NCBI GenBank assembly: GCA_903876735.1
Contig: CAIRAW010000075.1
Location: forward strand, 1-64,000
Direction: 5' to 3'
Length of the DNA: 64,000 nt
Origin: an uncultured beta proteobacterium
Lineage (GTDB): Bacteria > Pseudomonadota > Gammaproteobacteria > Burkholderiales > Burkholderiaceae_C
Both the position numbers and the translations under genes were made by a program. The notes under the pieces are model-generated. The model was given only the letters and a program-made list of their open reading frames with translations, did not search any database and was not told the origin of the DNA. Positions 27,571-35,626 of this stretch are shown in pieces; the stretch's first letter is position 1, and every line of letters begins with the position of its first letter.

Positions 27571-28869
27571 CTAGCGAGCCTGCGCTCCGTGGAGTTGCTG
27601 CATAAGTTGCTCAATCGCCGACCAGGCCGTCGCTATGGCCAGACCCGAGCCACACTTTTCGCGCATCCAGTCCTGCCCGGCCAGGATGGAACCAATCGCA
27701 AACAGGTTTGGCCAGGCCGGTTTGCCACTTGCGTCAAGCGGCCGCCAGGCATCGTCCGTCGTCAAGCCAGCGCGGTTGATGGCGTGGCCGGTTGGATCCA
27801 GAAAGTCGCGCTGGTGCCATGCCTCACGCGCGAGCGGTTGCTGCACCGGCAAACCCAGGAGGCTCTCGCGCACCGATTGCTGATCGGCGTTCAGTCCGCG
27901 CCCGCTGAAGCGCCCTGTGGCCAACACCACGGCACTGGCTTCGATGTGCTCGCCGCCGCGTACGCCTTCGAGTTCCAGCAAGGCCTTGCTGCCATCGAAG
28001 CGCAGCGCACGCACGCTGCTTTGATGGCGGCGCGTCACGCCGCGCGCCGACATGACGGCTTCCAGCGCACCCAGCAGGCGCAGCCCGGGCACCGATGTCG
28101 GCATGGTGGGGATTTCGAACACCGGCAGGCCCAAGCCGGCCTCGAAGGCTGCGTGCACCTCGCCTGATCGTCCTATACCGAGCAGGGCCGGAAGCCCGAC
28201 GACGCGCGCATCACCCAGCAGCGGCTTGATGCGCGCAATCATGCGCTCGCGCGCTTCGCGATTTTCAAGGGCACGCGCAAGGTGGGCGGCGTACAACTCG
28301 GGCATGGCTTCGAAGCCCGCAAACTCGATGCGCTGATGGCGCAGCGCCGGCCAATCGTCGGCAAGCGTCTCGGTGATCTGGCGCGCGCTGAACTCGCGTA
28401 GACCGCGAAAATCCACCAGCAGGCAGGGCAGGCGCCGCGCCAGCGCGTCCACGCCCGCGATCATGGTTTGCGGCACACAGAAACTGGTCTTGACCGTTCC
28501 AATCGATGTGATCACGCTGCTGTTGCGCTGCCCCAGCGGTGCGTAAGGCATCCCCGCCGAAGTCAGCGCCGCCACAAAGGTCTCGAACGCGGTGCGGATC
28601 GAAGCGGCATCGACGCGCGCCAAAGGGTGACCGGCTTGCTCGCGCGCGAGGGCCGCGACCGCTTCATAGGGCGACGGCCACAAGCGATGCTCTGCAACCG
28701 GGTGCACGGCCAGAAGGTCCAGCAGTCCGCTGGCAAACAAAATGCCGCCGCCGCTGCCAATCTGTATGCACGACAGGCCGCGCTCGGCGGCAAACAGCGC
28801 CGCCGCCATGCCTGCCATGCCGGCACCGATCACGGCGACGTCGTAGCACTGAATCTGGTTGTCGCTCAC
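27571..28869 (-). CDS. glpB: anaerobic glycerol-3-phosphate dehydrogenase subunit B
   Basis: A 432-residue flavoprotein subunit. It has an N-terminal Rossmann motif VIGAGMAGMAAALFAAERG followed by the GlpB-specific GSGGGILFASGLLDLL. Further family blocks are IPTMPTSVPGLRLLGAL, VVLATGRFSGRGLNAD and the C-terminal NLFAIGSILAGQDWMREKCGSGLAIATAW. It acts with GlpA to oxidise sn-glycerol 3-phosphate to dihydroxyacetone phosphate under anaerobic conditions. Start overlaps the glpA stop by 4 bp; the membrane subunit begins 4 bp after its stop. Confidence 0.9.
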   Translation of the reverse strand: MSDNQIQCYDVAVIGAGMAGMAAALFAAERGLSCIQIGSGGGILFASGLLDLLAVHPVAEHRLWPSPYEAVAALAREQAGHPLARVDAASIRTAFETFVAALTSAGMPYAPLGQRNSSVITSIGTVKTSFCVPQTMIAGVDALARRLPCLLVDFRGLREFSARQITETLADDWPALRHQRIEFAGFEAMPELYAAHLARALENREARERMIARIKPLLGDARVVGLPALLGIGRSGEVHAAFEAGLGLPVFEIPTMPTSVPGLRLLGALEAVMSARGVTRRHQSSVRALRFDGSKALLELEGVRGGEHIEASAVVLATGRFSGRGLNADQQSVRESLLGLPVQQPLAREAWHQRDFLDPTGHAINRAGLTTDDAWRPLDASGKPAWPNLFAIGSILAGQDWMREKCGSGLAIATAWSAIEQLMQQLHGAQAR

Positions 28870-30473
28870 GGCCTGACCTCACGCGCGGTACGGCCAAGCA
28901 GCCTTGCCTGATGCAACTCTTCGCCGAACAGGCCGCAGTGCAGCGCTTCGGCCAACTCGGCCTGCGCCAGTTGCTCGCCCCACAGGATCGGCTGCTGACC
29001 ACGCCAGCGTTCGCTGAAGAAATCAACGATCTCGGCCAGGCCCCGCTGCGCTTGGAAATCGCCGGTTTGGTAGAGATGCGCGACAGTGCGTAAGCCGCAG
29101 AAGGCGCCCTGGCAGGCACCTTTGCCCACGCGGCTGCGCAAGCCGATGTCGGTCAGGGTCGGGGTATCGCCAGCGGCTCGCAGCGCCGCGTAGATCGCAT
29201 CGACGGCGCTGCCCTGCACCATTTCGCATTCGCACAGCAGCGTGTCATCCGGTTTGTGCGAGCGCAGCCACTCGTGCGCCGAGTGGCCGGGCGCGGTCCA
29301 TGCGCTCTCGGCTGCCCGCGGCAGCAGCGTCGTCGCGGTAAGGCAGGGCTGGGTCACGCCCAGGCGTTTGCAGACCAGATCGGCGGCGCGCTCGGCCATC
29401 AGCCGGCAGGTGGTGAGTTTGCCGCCGGTGAGTGTGGCGAAGTTGTCCAGGCCGTGCTCTTCGTGGTCGAACAGGGCGAAGCCGCGCGAGACGGAACGGC
29501 TGTCGCCACCCGCAGAGCCCAGCAGCGGACGCACGCCAGCGTAAGCGCGGACAAAGCGCGCGCTCGCCAGTGACGGCAGCATCGGCGAGGCCTGCGCGAT
29601 GATCAGATCGGCCTCGGCGGTCGTTGCGCGAATGTCGTCCAGCGCGTCAACCTGCATTGATGTCGTGCCGACGATGGAGACCGTGCCGCCCGGCATCATG
29701 ATGTCGCCGTTGCCGGGCCGGCGCAGGCGGTTGACAACGCGACTGGCCAGCCTTGTGTGCGTGACCAGCAGCGTGCCCTTGGAATACGTCATCGCGATCG
29801 ACGCGCCGGCCAGCAGCGCCACCTCGCGCGCCCAGGCGCCTGCGGCATTGACCACCTGCGCCGCTTCAATGCGCAGTTCCGGCCCGCCGGCCAGCGGCTC
29901 AGCCCGCACCGCACCAATGCGTCGCCCCGCGCGCTCGAATCCGACCACGCGCGTGCGCCGCAGCAGGCGCGCACCGAGGCTGCGCGCGTGCGCCATGCTT
30001 TCCAATGAGAGCCGAAACGGGTCGATCGCCGCATCAGGCACCTCGAACACCGCAATCGTGTGCTCGGACAGCGCCGGCTCCTGCGCGCGTGCGGTGGCGA
30101 TGTCAACCGCGCGCGCCTTGATGCCGGATCGTGCGCAGCAAGACGGGAAGTCGGCGATATAGCGTTCGTCATCCCCTTGCACGGCGACGAAGTAGCCGCC
30201 TGTGTCCTGGATCGTCTGCGCCGCCACGCGCTTGAGAATGTCGCCTTCGGCGCGGCACTCCATCGCCGCATCGGAATCACCGGCAACGTAGCGCGCGCCA
30301 CTGTGCAGCAGGCCATGGTTGCGGCCTGAGGCGCCGGCGTTGATGTCGTCCTTCTCGACCAGAACGCAGTCGACGCCGCGCAAGGCCAGGTCACGCGCCA
30401 GCGCCGTGCCGGTGACGCCGCCGCCGATGATCAAGACCTGAGTCTGGATGACAGATGGGAAATTTGATTCCAT
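28866..30473 (-). CDS. glpA: anaerobic glycerol-3-phosphate dehydrogenase subunit A
   Basis: The catalytic FAD subunit, 535 residues. The FAD-binding motif is VLIIGGGVTGTALARDLALRG (~10-30), followed by NAGASGRNHGLLHSGARYV. DAO-fold sequences run to ~390, and the C-terminal BFD-type [2Fe-2S] domain shows LCECEMVQGSAVDAIY and SRVGKGACQGAFCGLRT. The start at 30473 (MESNFPSV) fits GlpA length (E. coli 542) better than the upstream in-frame ATG at 30572. First gene of the glpAB-redox operon. An FNR-like box and a -10 element sit upstream at the spacing expected for oxygen control. Confidence 0.9.
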   Translation of the reverse strand: MESNFPSVIQTQVLIIGGGVTGTALARDLALRGVDCVLVEKDDINAGASGRNHGLLHSGARYVAGDSDAAMECRAEGDILKRVAAQTIQDTGGYFVAVQGDDERYIADFPSCCARSGIKARAVDIATARAQEPALSEHTIAVFEVPDAAIDPFRLSLESMAHARSLGARLLRRTRVVGFERAGRRIGAVRAEPLAGGPELRIEAAQVVNAAGAWAREVALLAGASIAMTYSKGTLLVTHTRLASRVVNRLRRPGNGDIMMPGGTVSIVGTTSMQVDALDDIRATTAEADLIIAQASPMLPSLASARFVRAYAGVRPLLGSAGGDSRSVSRGFALFDHEEHGLDNFATLTGGKLTTCRLMAERAADLVCKRLGVTQPCLTATTLLPRAAESAWTAPGHSAHEWLRSHKPDDTLLCECEMVQGSAVDAIYAALRAAGDTPTLTDIGLRSRVGKGACQGAFCGLRTVAHLYQTGDFQAQRGLAEIVDFFSERWRGQQPILWGEQLAQAELAEALHCGLFGEELHQARLLGRTAREVRP

Positions 30474-30544
30474 TGACGTGAATCCCTGGGTGTCGCAGTG
30501 CTGCGACGGCACAAGCACTTCCTTTGAACTACTTGCACGGCTAC

Positions 30545-30550
30545 AGCATA
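30545..30550 (-). promoter_or_regulatory. predicted -10 element of the glpA promoter
   Basis: TATGCT reads leftward here. Starting transcription 6-7 bases further on places the FNR-like box centre at about -41, the class II activator position. Confidence 0.45.
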
Positions 30551-30571
30551 GACGTGAATGAGGTGCTGGCA

Positions 30572-30585
30572 TTGATGCACGTCAA
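30572..30585. promoter_or_regulatory. FNR/Anr-type box upstream of glpA
   Basis: TTGATGCACGTCAA matches the FNR consensus TTGAT-N4-ATCAA at 9 of 10 positions. It lies ~100 bp before glpA and about 34 bp from a leftward TATGCT. It also lies 206 bp from the divergent TRAP operon. Confidence 0.6.
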
Positions 30586-30615
30586 TCGCCGACGATTGGG
30601 CTTCTTCCTTCGGTA

Positions 30616-30670
30616 TTGGTACACTCTGGGCCGGTGCCGAAAGGCTCTGGCGGTACCGGTAGTGGTACCA
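30616..30670. promoter_or_regulatory. cluster of GGTACC-type motifs before the TRAP operon
   Basis: TTGGTACAC (30616), CGGTGCCG (30632), CGGTACCG (30651) and TGGTACCA (30663) are four related short palindromes within 55 bp, in the 318-bp gap between glpA and the TRAP binding-protein gene. They resemble half-sites of FadR-type GntR regulators, but no such regulator gene is adjacent. The rest of the gap holds the FNR-type box and the leader regions. Confidence 0.3.
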
Positions 30671-30791
30671 AAATTGAAATAGGCTTGAATCCGCTGTTTC
30701 CGCCGAACCAAACTCCAAGAAATTGACTGACTTGGGGTTTTGTTTTTTCCGGACTGGTGTTGAACCGACCCCCGCTATAAAAGGAGCAACC

Positions 30792-31772
30792 ATGAAACTC
30801 GTTTCCCGTACCCTGACAGGCCTGGCCTGTGCTGCCGCCCTGACGTTTGGATTGCCCGCGCAGGCCGCCGAAAAGGTCAACATCGGCATCGTCACCGCAC
30901 CGAACTTTGTTCACACGATTGCAGCCCTGAAGTTCAAGGAAGAGCTCGACAAGGCCTTGCCTGGCAAGTACGAAATCGTCGTTCACCACTCTGCCGCTCT
31001 TGGCAGCGAGACCCAGGTGCTACAGCAACTGCAGCTCGGCACCGTCCAGATGAGCGTCTGCACGACCGGCCCGGTGGAAGCCTTTGTGCCCGAGATCAAG
31101 GCACTCGAGATGCCCTTCCTGTTCAGCTCCTACGAGGCTTCCGACAAAGTGCTCGACGGCCCGATCGGCCAGGACCTGCTCAAGCGTTTCGACAAGGTTG
31201 GCCTGGTCGGCATGCACTTTCTTGACAACGGTTTCCGCAATGTCACCAATTCCAAGCGCGCAGTCAGCGGGCCGGATGACCTCAAGGGCCTGAAGATCCG
31301 CACCATGGAGTCGCCCACCCATCTGGCCATCTGGCGTGCCATTGGCGCAAACCCGACGCCCATGGCCTGGCCCATCACCACGCAATTGCAGCAAGGCGTG
31401 CTCGATGGACAGGAAAATCCGATTTCCGTCATTTCCGCCGGCAAGCTCAACGAAGCTGGCCAGAAATACCTGACCATGACCCGTCACGTTTATTCGGCTC
31501 TGGTGTTCGTCGGCAGCAAGGCTTTCATGGACAAGTTGCCGACTGCCGATCGCAAGGCATTCATGGATGCCTCCACGGTCGCGTCGATCGCAGGTCGTCG
31601 TTATGTACGTGACAACGAAGCCAGCCAGTTGGCGGCTTTGAAGACCGCCGGCATGCAGGTGGTCGATGCCCCTGATCTTTCCGCCTTCCGCGCCAAGACC
31701 GAATCGGTTTACGCCTCCCTGAGCGGCGACACCAAGAAGATCGTTGACGAGATCCGCAAGACCGTCAAGTAA
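30792..31772 (+). CDS. dctP: TRAP transporter substrate-binding protein (DctP family), system 1
   Basis: A 326-residue periplasmic receptor with signal peptide MKLVSRTLTGLACAAALTFGLPAQA. DctP-family blocks are LKGLKIRTMESPTHLAIWRAIGANPTPMAWP (with the conserved Arg for the carboxylate) and QQGVLDGQENPISVISAGKLNE. AAGGAG lies 6 bases before the ATG; a longer frame from 30723 lacks such support. It should bind an organic acid. The ligand is not evident from sequence, and the divergent glp operon does not prove a link. Genes for both permeases follow. Confidence 0.9.
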   Translation: MKLVSRTLTGLACAAALTFGLPAQAAEKVNIGIVTAPNFVHTIAALKFKEELDKALPGKYEIVVHHSAALGSETQVLQQLQLGTVQMSVCTTGPVEAFVPEIKALEMPFLFSSYEASDKVLDGPIGQDLLKRFDKVGLVGMHFLDNGFRNVTNSKRAVSGPDDLKGLKIRTMESPTHLAIWRAIGANPTPMAWPITTQLQQGVLDGQENPISVISAGKLNEAGQKYLTMTRHVYSALVFVGSKAFMDKLPTADRKAFMDASTVASIAGRRYVRDNEASQLAALKTAGMQVVDAPDLSAFRAKTESVYASLSGDTKKIVDEIRKTVK

Positions 31773-31837
31773 ACGCGGCGCGGCCGTGGCCGGCGTGGCG
31801 ATCTTCGTTGCGCCGCCTCTTTTTTTCTGGAGAATCC

Positions 31838-32320
31838 ATGAGTCTGCACCTTGGATTGATGTCGCTCAGCGAGCGTGTCAATGGGCTGGTCGAAAAGTTG
31901 TTGCTGGTGGCGGGGGTCGTGATCTCGGTCGTCCTGTTCATCCAGGTTCTGGCACGCTACTTCGGTCATTCGCTGAGCTGGTCCGAAGAGATTGGCCGTT
32001 ATCTGCTGGTGGCAACCACCTTTCTCGGTGCCACGGTTGCCTACAAGCGCGCCCATTTCATCGGCCTGGCCGGTTTTGGCGCGCGCTTCGGTCTGCTGTT
32101 TGAGCAGGTTGTTCTGCGCGGTCTGCAACTGCTCAACCTCGGCTGTTTCGGTCTCATCACCTGGTACGGCACGAAATACACCTTCAATGCCTGGGAGCAG
32201 ACCTCGACGGCAATCCAGATGCCGATGTCGCTGCCCATCTCCGTCGTGCCCCTGTCGGGCGCGATCTTTCTGCTGCATATTCTGGCCGACATGACCAAGA
32301 GCAGGCAGGTTGCAGCATGA
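31838..32320 (+). CDS. dctQ: TRAP transporter small permease (DctQ family), system 1
   Basis: A 160-residue membrane protein with four helices (LLLVAGVVISVVLFIQVLARY, then SEEIGRYLLVATTFLGATVAY, VVLRGLQLLNLGCFGLITW, and SVVPLSGAIFLLHIL). The family motif WSEEIGRYLLV is present. GGAGA precedes the ATG at 31838, so the frame from 31808 is trimmed. The 65-bp gap after dctP holds GC-rich inverted sequence followed by a T-run (~31780-31827), which could attenuate read-through so that the receptor is made in excess. Overlaps dctM by 4 bp. Confidence 0.88.
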   Translation: MSLHLGLMSLSERVNGLVEKLLLVAGVVISVVLFIQVLARYFGHSLSWSEEIGRYLLVATTFLGATVAYKRAHFIGLAGFGARFGLLFEQVVLRGLQLLNLGCFGLITWYGTKYTFNAWEQTSTAIQMPMSLPISVVPLSGAIFLLHILADMTKSRQVAA

Positions 32321-33621
32321 TCATCGTTCTCCTGTTTGCCCTGATGTTCCTGCTGATGGCGCTGGGGCTGCCGATCGCGCTGTCGATCGGACTGCCGGCC
32401 ATCGGCCTTATCGTCACCCCCGGTGTCTTTCCGGACACGGTCACTCTGGCCGCACTGGGTCAGACCGTGGTGCAGCAGCTTTTTTCAGGCGTCGATTCCT
32501 TCGATCTGCTGGCGGTGCCGCTGTTCATGATCGCCGGCTCCATCATGGAAGTCGGTGGCATTTCACGGCGTCTGATCGACTTCTGCAACAGTCTGGTCGG
32601 CTGGGCCCCCGGCGGGCTGGCGGCCGCGGCCATCGTGGCATCCATGATCATCGCCGGCATCTCCGGCTCGGCAGCGGCCGATACCGCAGCCATTGGCGGC
32701 GTCGTGATTCCCGCCATGATCCGCCAAGGTTACCCGCCAGCGTTTGCCGCTGCCGTGGTGGCGGCGGGTGGCTCCATCGGCATCATCATTCCGCCTTCGA
32801 TCCCGATGGTGATCTTCGGCTTCATGACCAACATCTCGATCTCGCAACTGTTTGCCGGCGGCATGCTGGTCGGTGTTTTGATGGGCATGTCCTTCCTGAT
32901 CATCGCGGTCTGGATTTCATGGCGCAAAGGCTACGGTGAGCGTGCGCCCTTCAGCTGGAAGAATGTGCTGCTCACCGGCAAGGCGGCGTTCTGGTCAATG
33001 GGCGCGCCAATTGTTGTGCTCGGCGGCATCTTGACCGGCATCGTCACCGTGACCGAAGCCGCTGCGCTGGCCGTGTTCTATGCGCTGCTGGTTGGCACGG
33101 TGATCAACCGCGAACTGGCCTGGAAGGAACTGCCCGGGCTCATCATGCGCTCGCAGGTCGCTGCCGGCGGCATCCTCTTCATCATCGCCATGGCCAAGAT
33201 CTTTGGCTGGTTGCTGGCGATGCAGCAGGGCGCACACCTGCTCGACGTCTTTGTCAATTCGCTGTCACTGCCACCGGTTGGCCTGTTGCTGCTGGTCATG
33301 GGTTTGTTGCTGGTGGTCGGTTGCGTCATGGAAACCACGGCGGCCCTGCTTTTGCTGGTGCCGGTGCTGGCACTGCTGACGCCACAGATGCAGGTTGATC
33401 CGGTTCAGTTCGGTGTGCTGGTGGTGGTCAATCTGGCCATCGGCATGCTGACGCCACCGGTTGGCATCTGCCTGTTTGTGGCCTGCGGCATTGCTGACGT
33501 CTCGCTCGGCAAGATTTCGCGTGCCGTCATGCCGCTGGTGATCGTCGCTTTGATCGATCTCTTGATCGCAGCGCTGTGGCCGCCGCTGACCATGTGGCTG
33601 CCGACGCTGTTCTATCGCTAA
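32317..33621 (+). CDS. dctM: TRAP transporter large permease (DctM family), system 1
   Basis: A 434-residue protein with about 12 membrane helices that drives sodium- or proton-coupled uptake with DctQ. Typical blocks are VPLFMIAGSIMEVGGISRRLIDF, AGISGSAAADTAAIGGVVIPAM, GGSIGIIIPPSIPMVIFGFMTNISISQLFAGG and the C-terminal LAIGMLTPPVGICLFVACGI. ATGA-type overlap with dctQ. It is the last gene of the operon and converges with the lipoprotein gene 7 bp away. Confidence 0.9.
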   Translation: MIIVLLFALMFLLMALGLPIALSIGLPAIGLIVTPGVFPDTVTLAALGQTVVQQLFSGVDSFDLLAVPLFMIAGSIMEVGGISRRLIDFCNSLVGWAPGGLAAAAIVASMIIAGISGSAAADTAAIGGVVIPAMIRQGYPPAFAAAVVAAGGSIGIIIPPSIPMVIFGFMTNISISQLFAGGMLVGVLMGMSFLIIAVWISWRKGYGERAPFSWKNVLLTGKAAFWSMGAPIVVLGGILTGIVTVTEAAALAVFYALLVGTVINRELAWKELPGLIMRSQVAAGGILFIIAMAKIFGWLLAMQQGAHLLDVFVNSLSLPPVGLLLLVMGLLLVVGCVMETTAALLLLVPVLALLTPQMQVDPVQFGVLVVVNLAIGMLTPPVGICLFVACGIADVSLGKISRAVMPLVIVALIDLLIAALWPPLTMWLPTLFYR

Positions 33622-33628
33622 CAACAGA

Positions 33629-34123
33629 TCAGTCAGAACGGTCGCCGTTGTGTTCGCATTCGGGTGGCTCGCCGTAGCCGGCCGAGCGCACCTCGCGTTC
33701 GAGCGAGAGTTCCACCTGGAACCAGCGGCAGTTATTGTTCTCGTAGCGGTAGCTCCAGATCCAGCCGCGTGAGCGACCGAGCAGGCGCACCTCACCCGGT
33801 CGGCCCAGCAGGGTCAGCACGTCGTCTTGCGCCATGCCGGCGTTGATGCGCATGAAGTTCGGCTCGGTCAAGACCTGCTCGGCACGGCTGGCACGGCCGG
33901 CCGCATCGAAATAGACAAACCAGGTATGCACGCCGTAAGGACCGCGTGGAAATTCCAGCCGGTTGGCGCCGGCAATCAATTGTTCCCGATCCGGTTGCCC
34001 CATGCGCGTGATCACGGCCGCGCGTTCCATCCCGACCAGGGCGCCGGGTGGCGCGTAGCCGCTGCAGGCGGCCAGCAGCAGGGACAAAAGGAGCGGGACG
34101 GAGTGTGAAAGAGGGTGGTGCAT
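33629..34123 (-). CDS. BamE/SmpA-like outer-membrane lipoprotein
   Basis: A 164-residue protein with a lipoprotein signal (LLLSLLLAAC, lipidated Cys ~20). Two repeats follow of the BamE-type pattern: LVGMERAAVITRMGQPDREQL and INAGMAQDDVLTLLGRPGEVRLL, each followed by a beta strand segment with aromatic residues (THTWFVYFD-like VHTWFVYFD; WSYRYENNNCRWFQVEL). It could be an accessory envelope-assembly lipoprotein; the core bamE gene is usually elsewhere (beside fur), so this is a paralogue. It converges with the TRAP operon and diverges from the sensor kinase gene. Confidence 0.75.
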   Translation of the reverse strand: MHHPLSHSVPLLLSLLLAACSGYAPPGALVGMERAAVITRMGQPDREQLIAGANRLEFPRGPYGVHTWFVYFDAAGRASRAEQVLTEPNFMRINAGMAQDDVLTLLGRPGEVRLLGRSRGWIWSYRYENNNCRWFQVELSLEREVRSAGYGEPPECEHNGDRSD

Positions 34124-34260
34124 GCTTGCGCTATTTTAGGGCTAGGGTTCGCGCGGGGGCTTGACGCGGTCGGTCGGCTGTGAGCGCAGTTTATCCGCTG
34201 TTGCTGCAGGCTGTCGCTTGCGGCTGGCGCAGCGCCCTGCCAATTGCGTACAGTAGCGCG

Positions 34261-35625
34261 ATGGAATTACCCGAAAGACCGAAAGCTGACATGAGCAATG
34301 AAGCAAGCAAGCAGGGCACGGACAGCCGATGGAGTCGCGTCTCGGCGGCCGCCCTGAAAACCTATCACGCCTATGCCGGCTGGCTGGTCAGTATCTCGTG
34401 GTGGCGATGTTTTGCTTATTCATTGCTGCTGATCATTGCCATGGGAATTCTTCACGACGTCCCGCCTTTGAGCTGGACCTACAGCGAAACCGTGAGCAGC
34501 GCCGGCATGACCACGCACAGCGGCAACGCCAGGGCTGTGCCCAAGCCAGGCGTGGGGCGCAAGGGTTCCGGCGACGGGGTCGACATTTCGATCGACGAGC
34601 GTGGCGTGCACATCAGCACGCGCAGCGCCACGCCCGCGCCAGCAGCCTCGGCCGCCTTGCCGGGTGCTTCCGCTGCTTCGTCACCGGCTGAACCGGTCTT
34701 GGCACCGGGGGTGACGATCAGTCTGCCACCGGGTGCTGATTCACAGACGGTCAAGGACGCTGTCGACGAGGCGCGGCGTGAATTGCTGGATGCGCTGGAA
34801 GAAGCGCGCCAGGAGGCACAGGACGCCGCCGACGCGCAGCATCCACGCGTGATCCGGCACAAGCTGGGCGAGCCCCTGATGCCTTTGACGATGTGGTTTA
34901 TCCTGTTCTCCATCATCATCAAGCTCAGCTACAAAGGCAAGGTTCAGGCCGAGGCCAAGGCGGCGCAGGCCACTGAAGTGGCCGAATCGGAGTCGCTCAA
35001 GCGCCAGGTGATTGAGGCGCGCATGGCGGCCATGCAAGCCCAGGTGGAGCCGCACTTCCTGTTCAACACGCTGGCCAGCATCGAGCACCTGATCGAGACG
35101 GATCCGGCACGTGCCGGCAAGATGCAGAGAAACCTGATTGCCCTGCTGCGCGCCACCATGCCCACCATGCGCGAGGCCAACGCCCAGAGCACCAGGGATC
35201 TGGGGCGTGAGCTGGCTGTCATCCGGCCCTATCTGGAAATACTCAAGGTGCGCATGGAAGAGCGCTTGCAGACCGAACTCAACGTGGCCGACGGTCTGCT
35301 GTCGGCCGAGTTCCCGCCGATGATGCTGCAAAGCCTGGTGGAGAACGCCATCAAGCACGGACTCGAACCCAAAGCCGATGGAGGCCTTTTGCGCGTCAGC
35401 GCAGAAATCGTGCATGGCAAGCTGGCGGTGACCGTGGCTGACACTGGCTTGGGTTTCGGCAAGTCCGCCACTGCGGGCACCGGCATTGGTTTGAGTAACA
35501 TCCGGGAGCGGCTGGCCTTGCTGTATGGTGACCGGGCCAGCCTGACGGTGACGGAAACTGCCGGTGGCGGCAGCTCGGTCACCATCACTGTGCCCTATGT
35601 GGCCCATCCCATTACGGAAGCTTGA
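34261..35625 (+). CDS. LytS/YehU-type sensor histidine kinase
   Basis: A 454-residue kinase. Two membrane segments (CFAYSLLLIIAMGILHDV, ~45-62, and LTMWFILFSIIIKL, ~208-222) flank an ~140-residue periplasmic region rich in Ala, Pro and Ser. The cytoplasmic part has the PF06580 dimerisation motif QVEPHFLFNTLASIEHL (phospho-His ~264), an N-box LVENAIKHGLEP and G-boxes ADTGLGFG and GTGIGLSNIRERL. The start at 34261 is chosen because the frame before it (from 34180) is unlikely; MSNEAS at 34291 is an alternative. The response regulator follows after one base, so they form a pair. The signal is unknown. Confidence 0.88.
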   Translation: MELPERPKADMSNEASKQGTDSRWSRVSAAALKTYHAYAGWLVSISWWRCFAYSLLLIIAMGILHDVPPLSWTYSETVSSAGMTTHSGNARAVPKPGVGRKGSGDGVDISIDERGVHISTRSATPAPAASAALPGASAASSPAEPVLAPGVTISLPPGADSQTVKDAVDEARRELLDALEEARQEAQDAADAQHPRVIRHKLGEPLMPLTMWFILFSIIIKLSYKGKVQAEAKAAQATEVAESESLKRQVIEARMAAMQAQVEPHFLFNTLASIEHLIETDPARAGKMQRNLIALLRATMPTMREANAQSTRDLGRELAVIRPYLEILKVRMEERLQTELNVADGLLSAEFPPMMLQSLVENAIKHGLEPKADGGLLRVSAEIVHGKLAVTVADTGLGFGKSATAGTGIGLSNIRERLALLYGDRASLTVTETAGGGSSVTITVPYVAHPITEA

Positions 35626-35626
35626 A

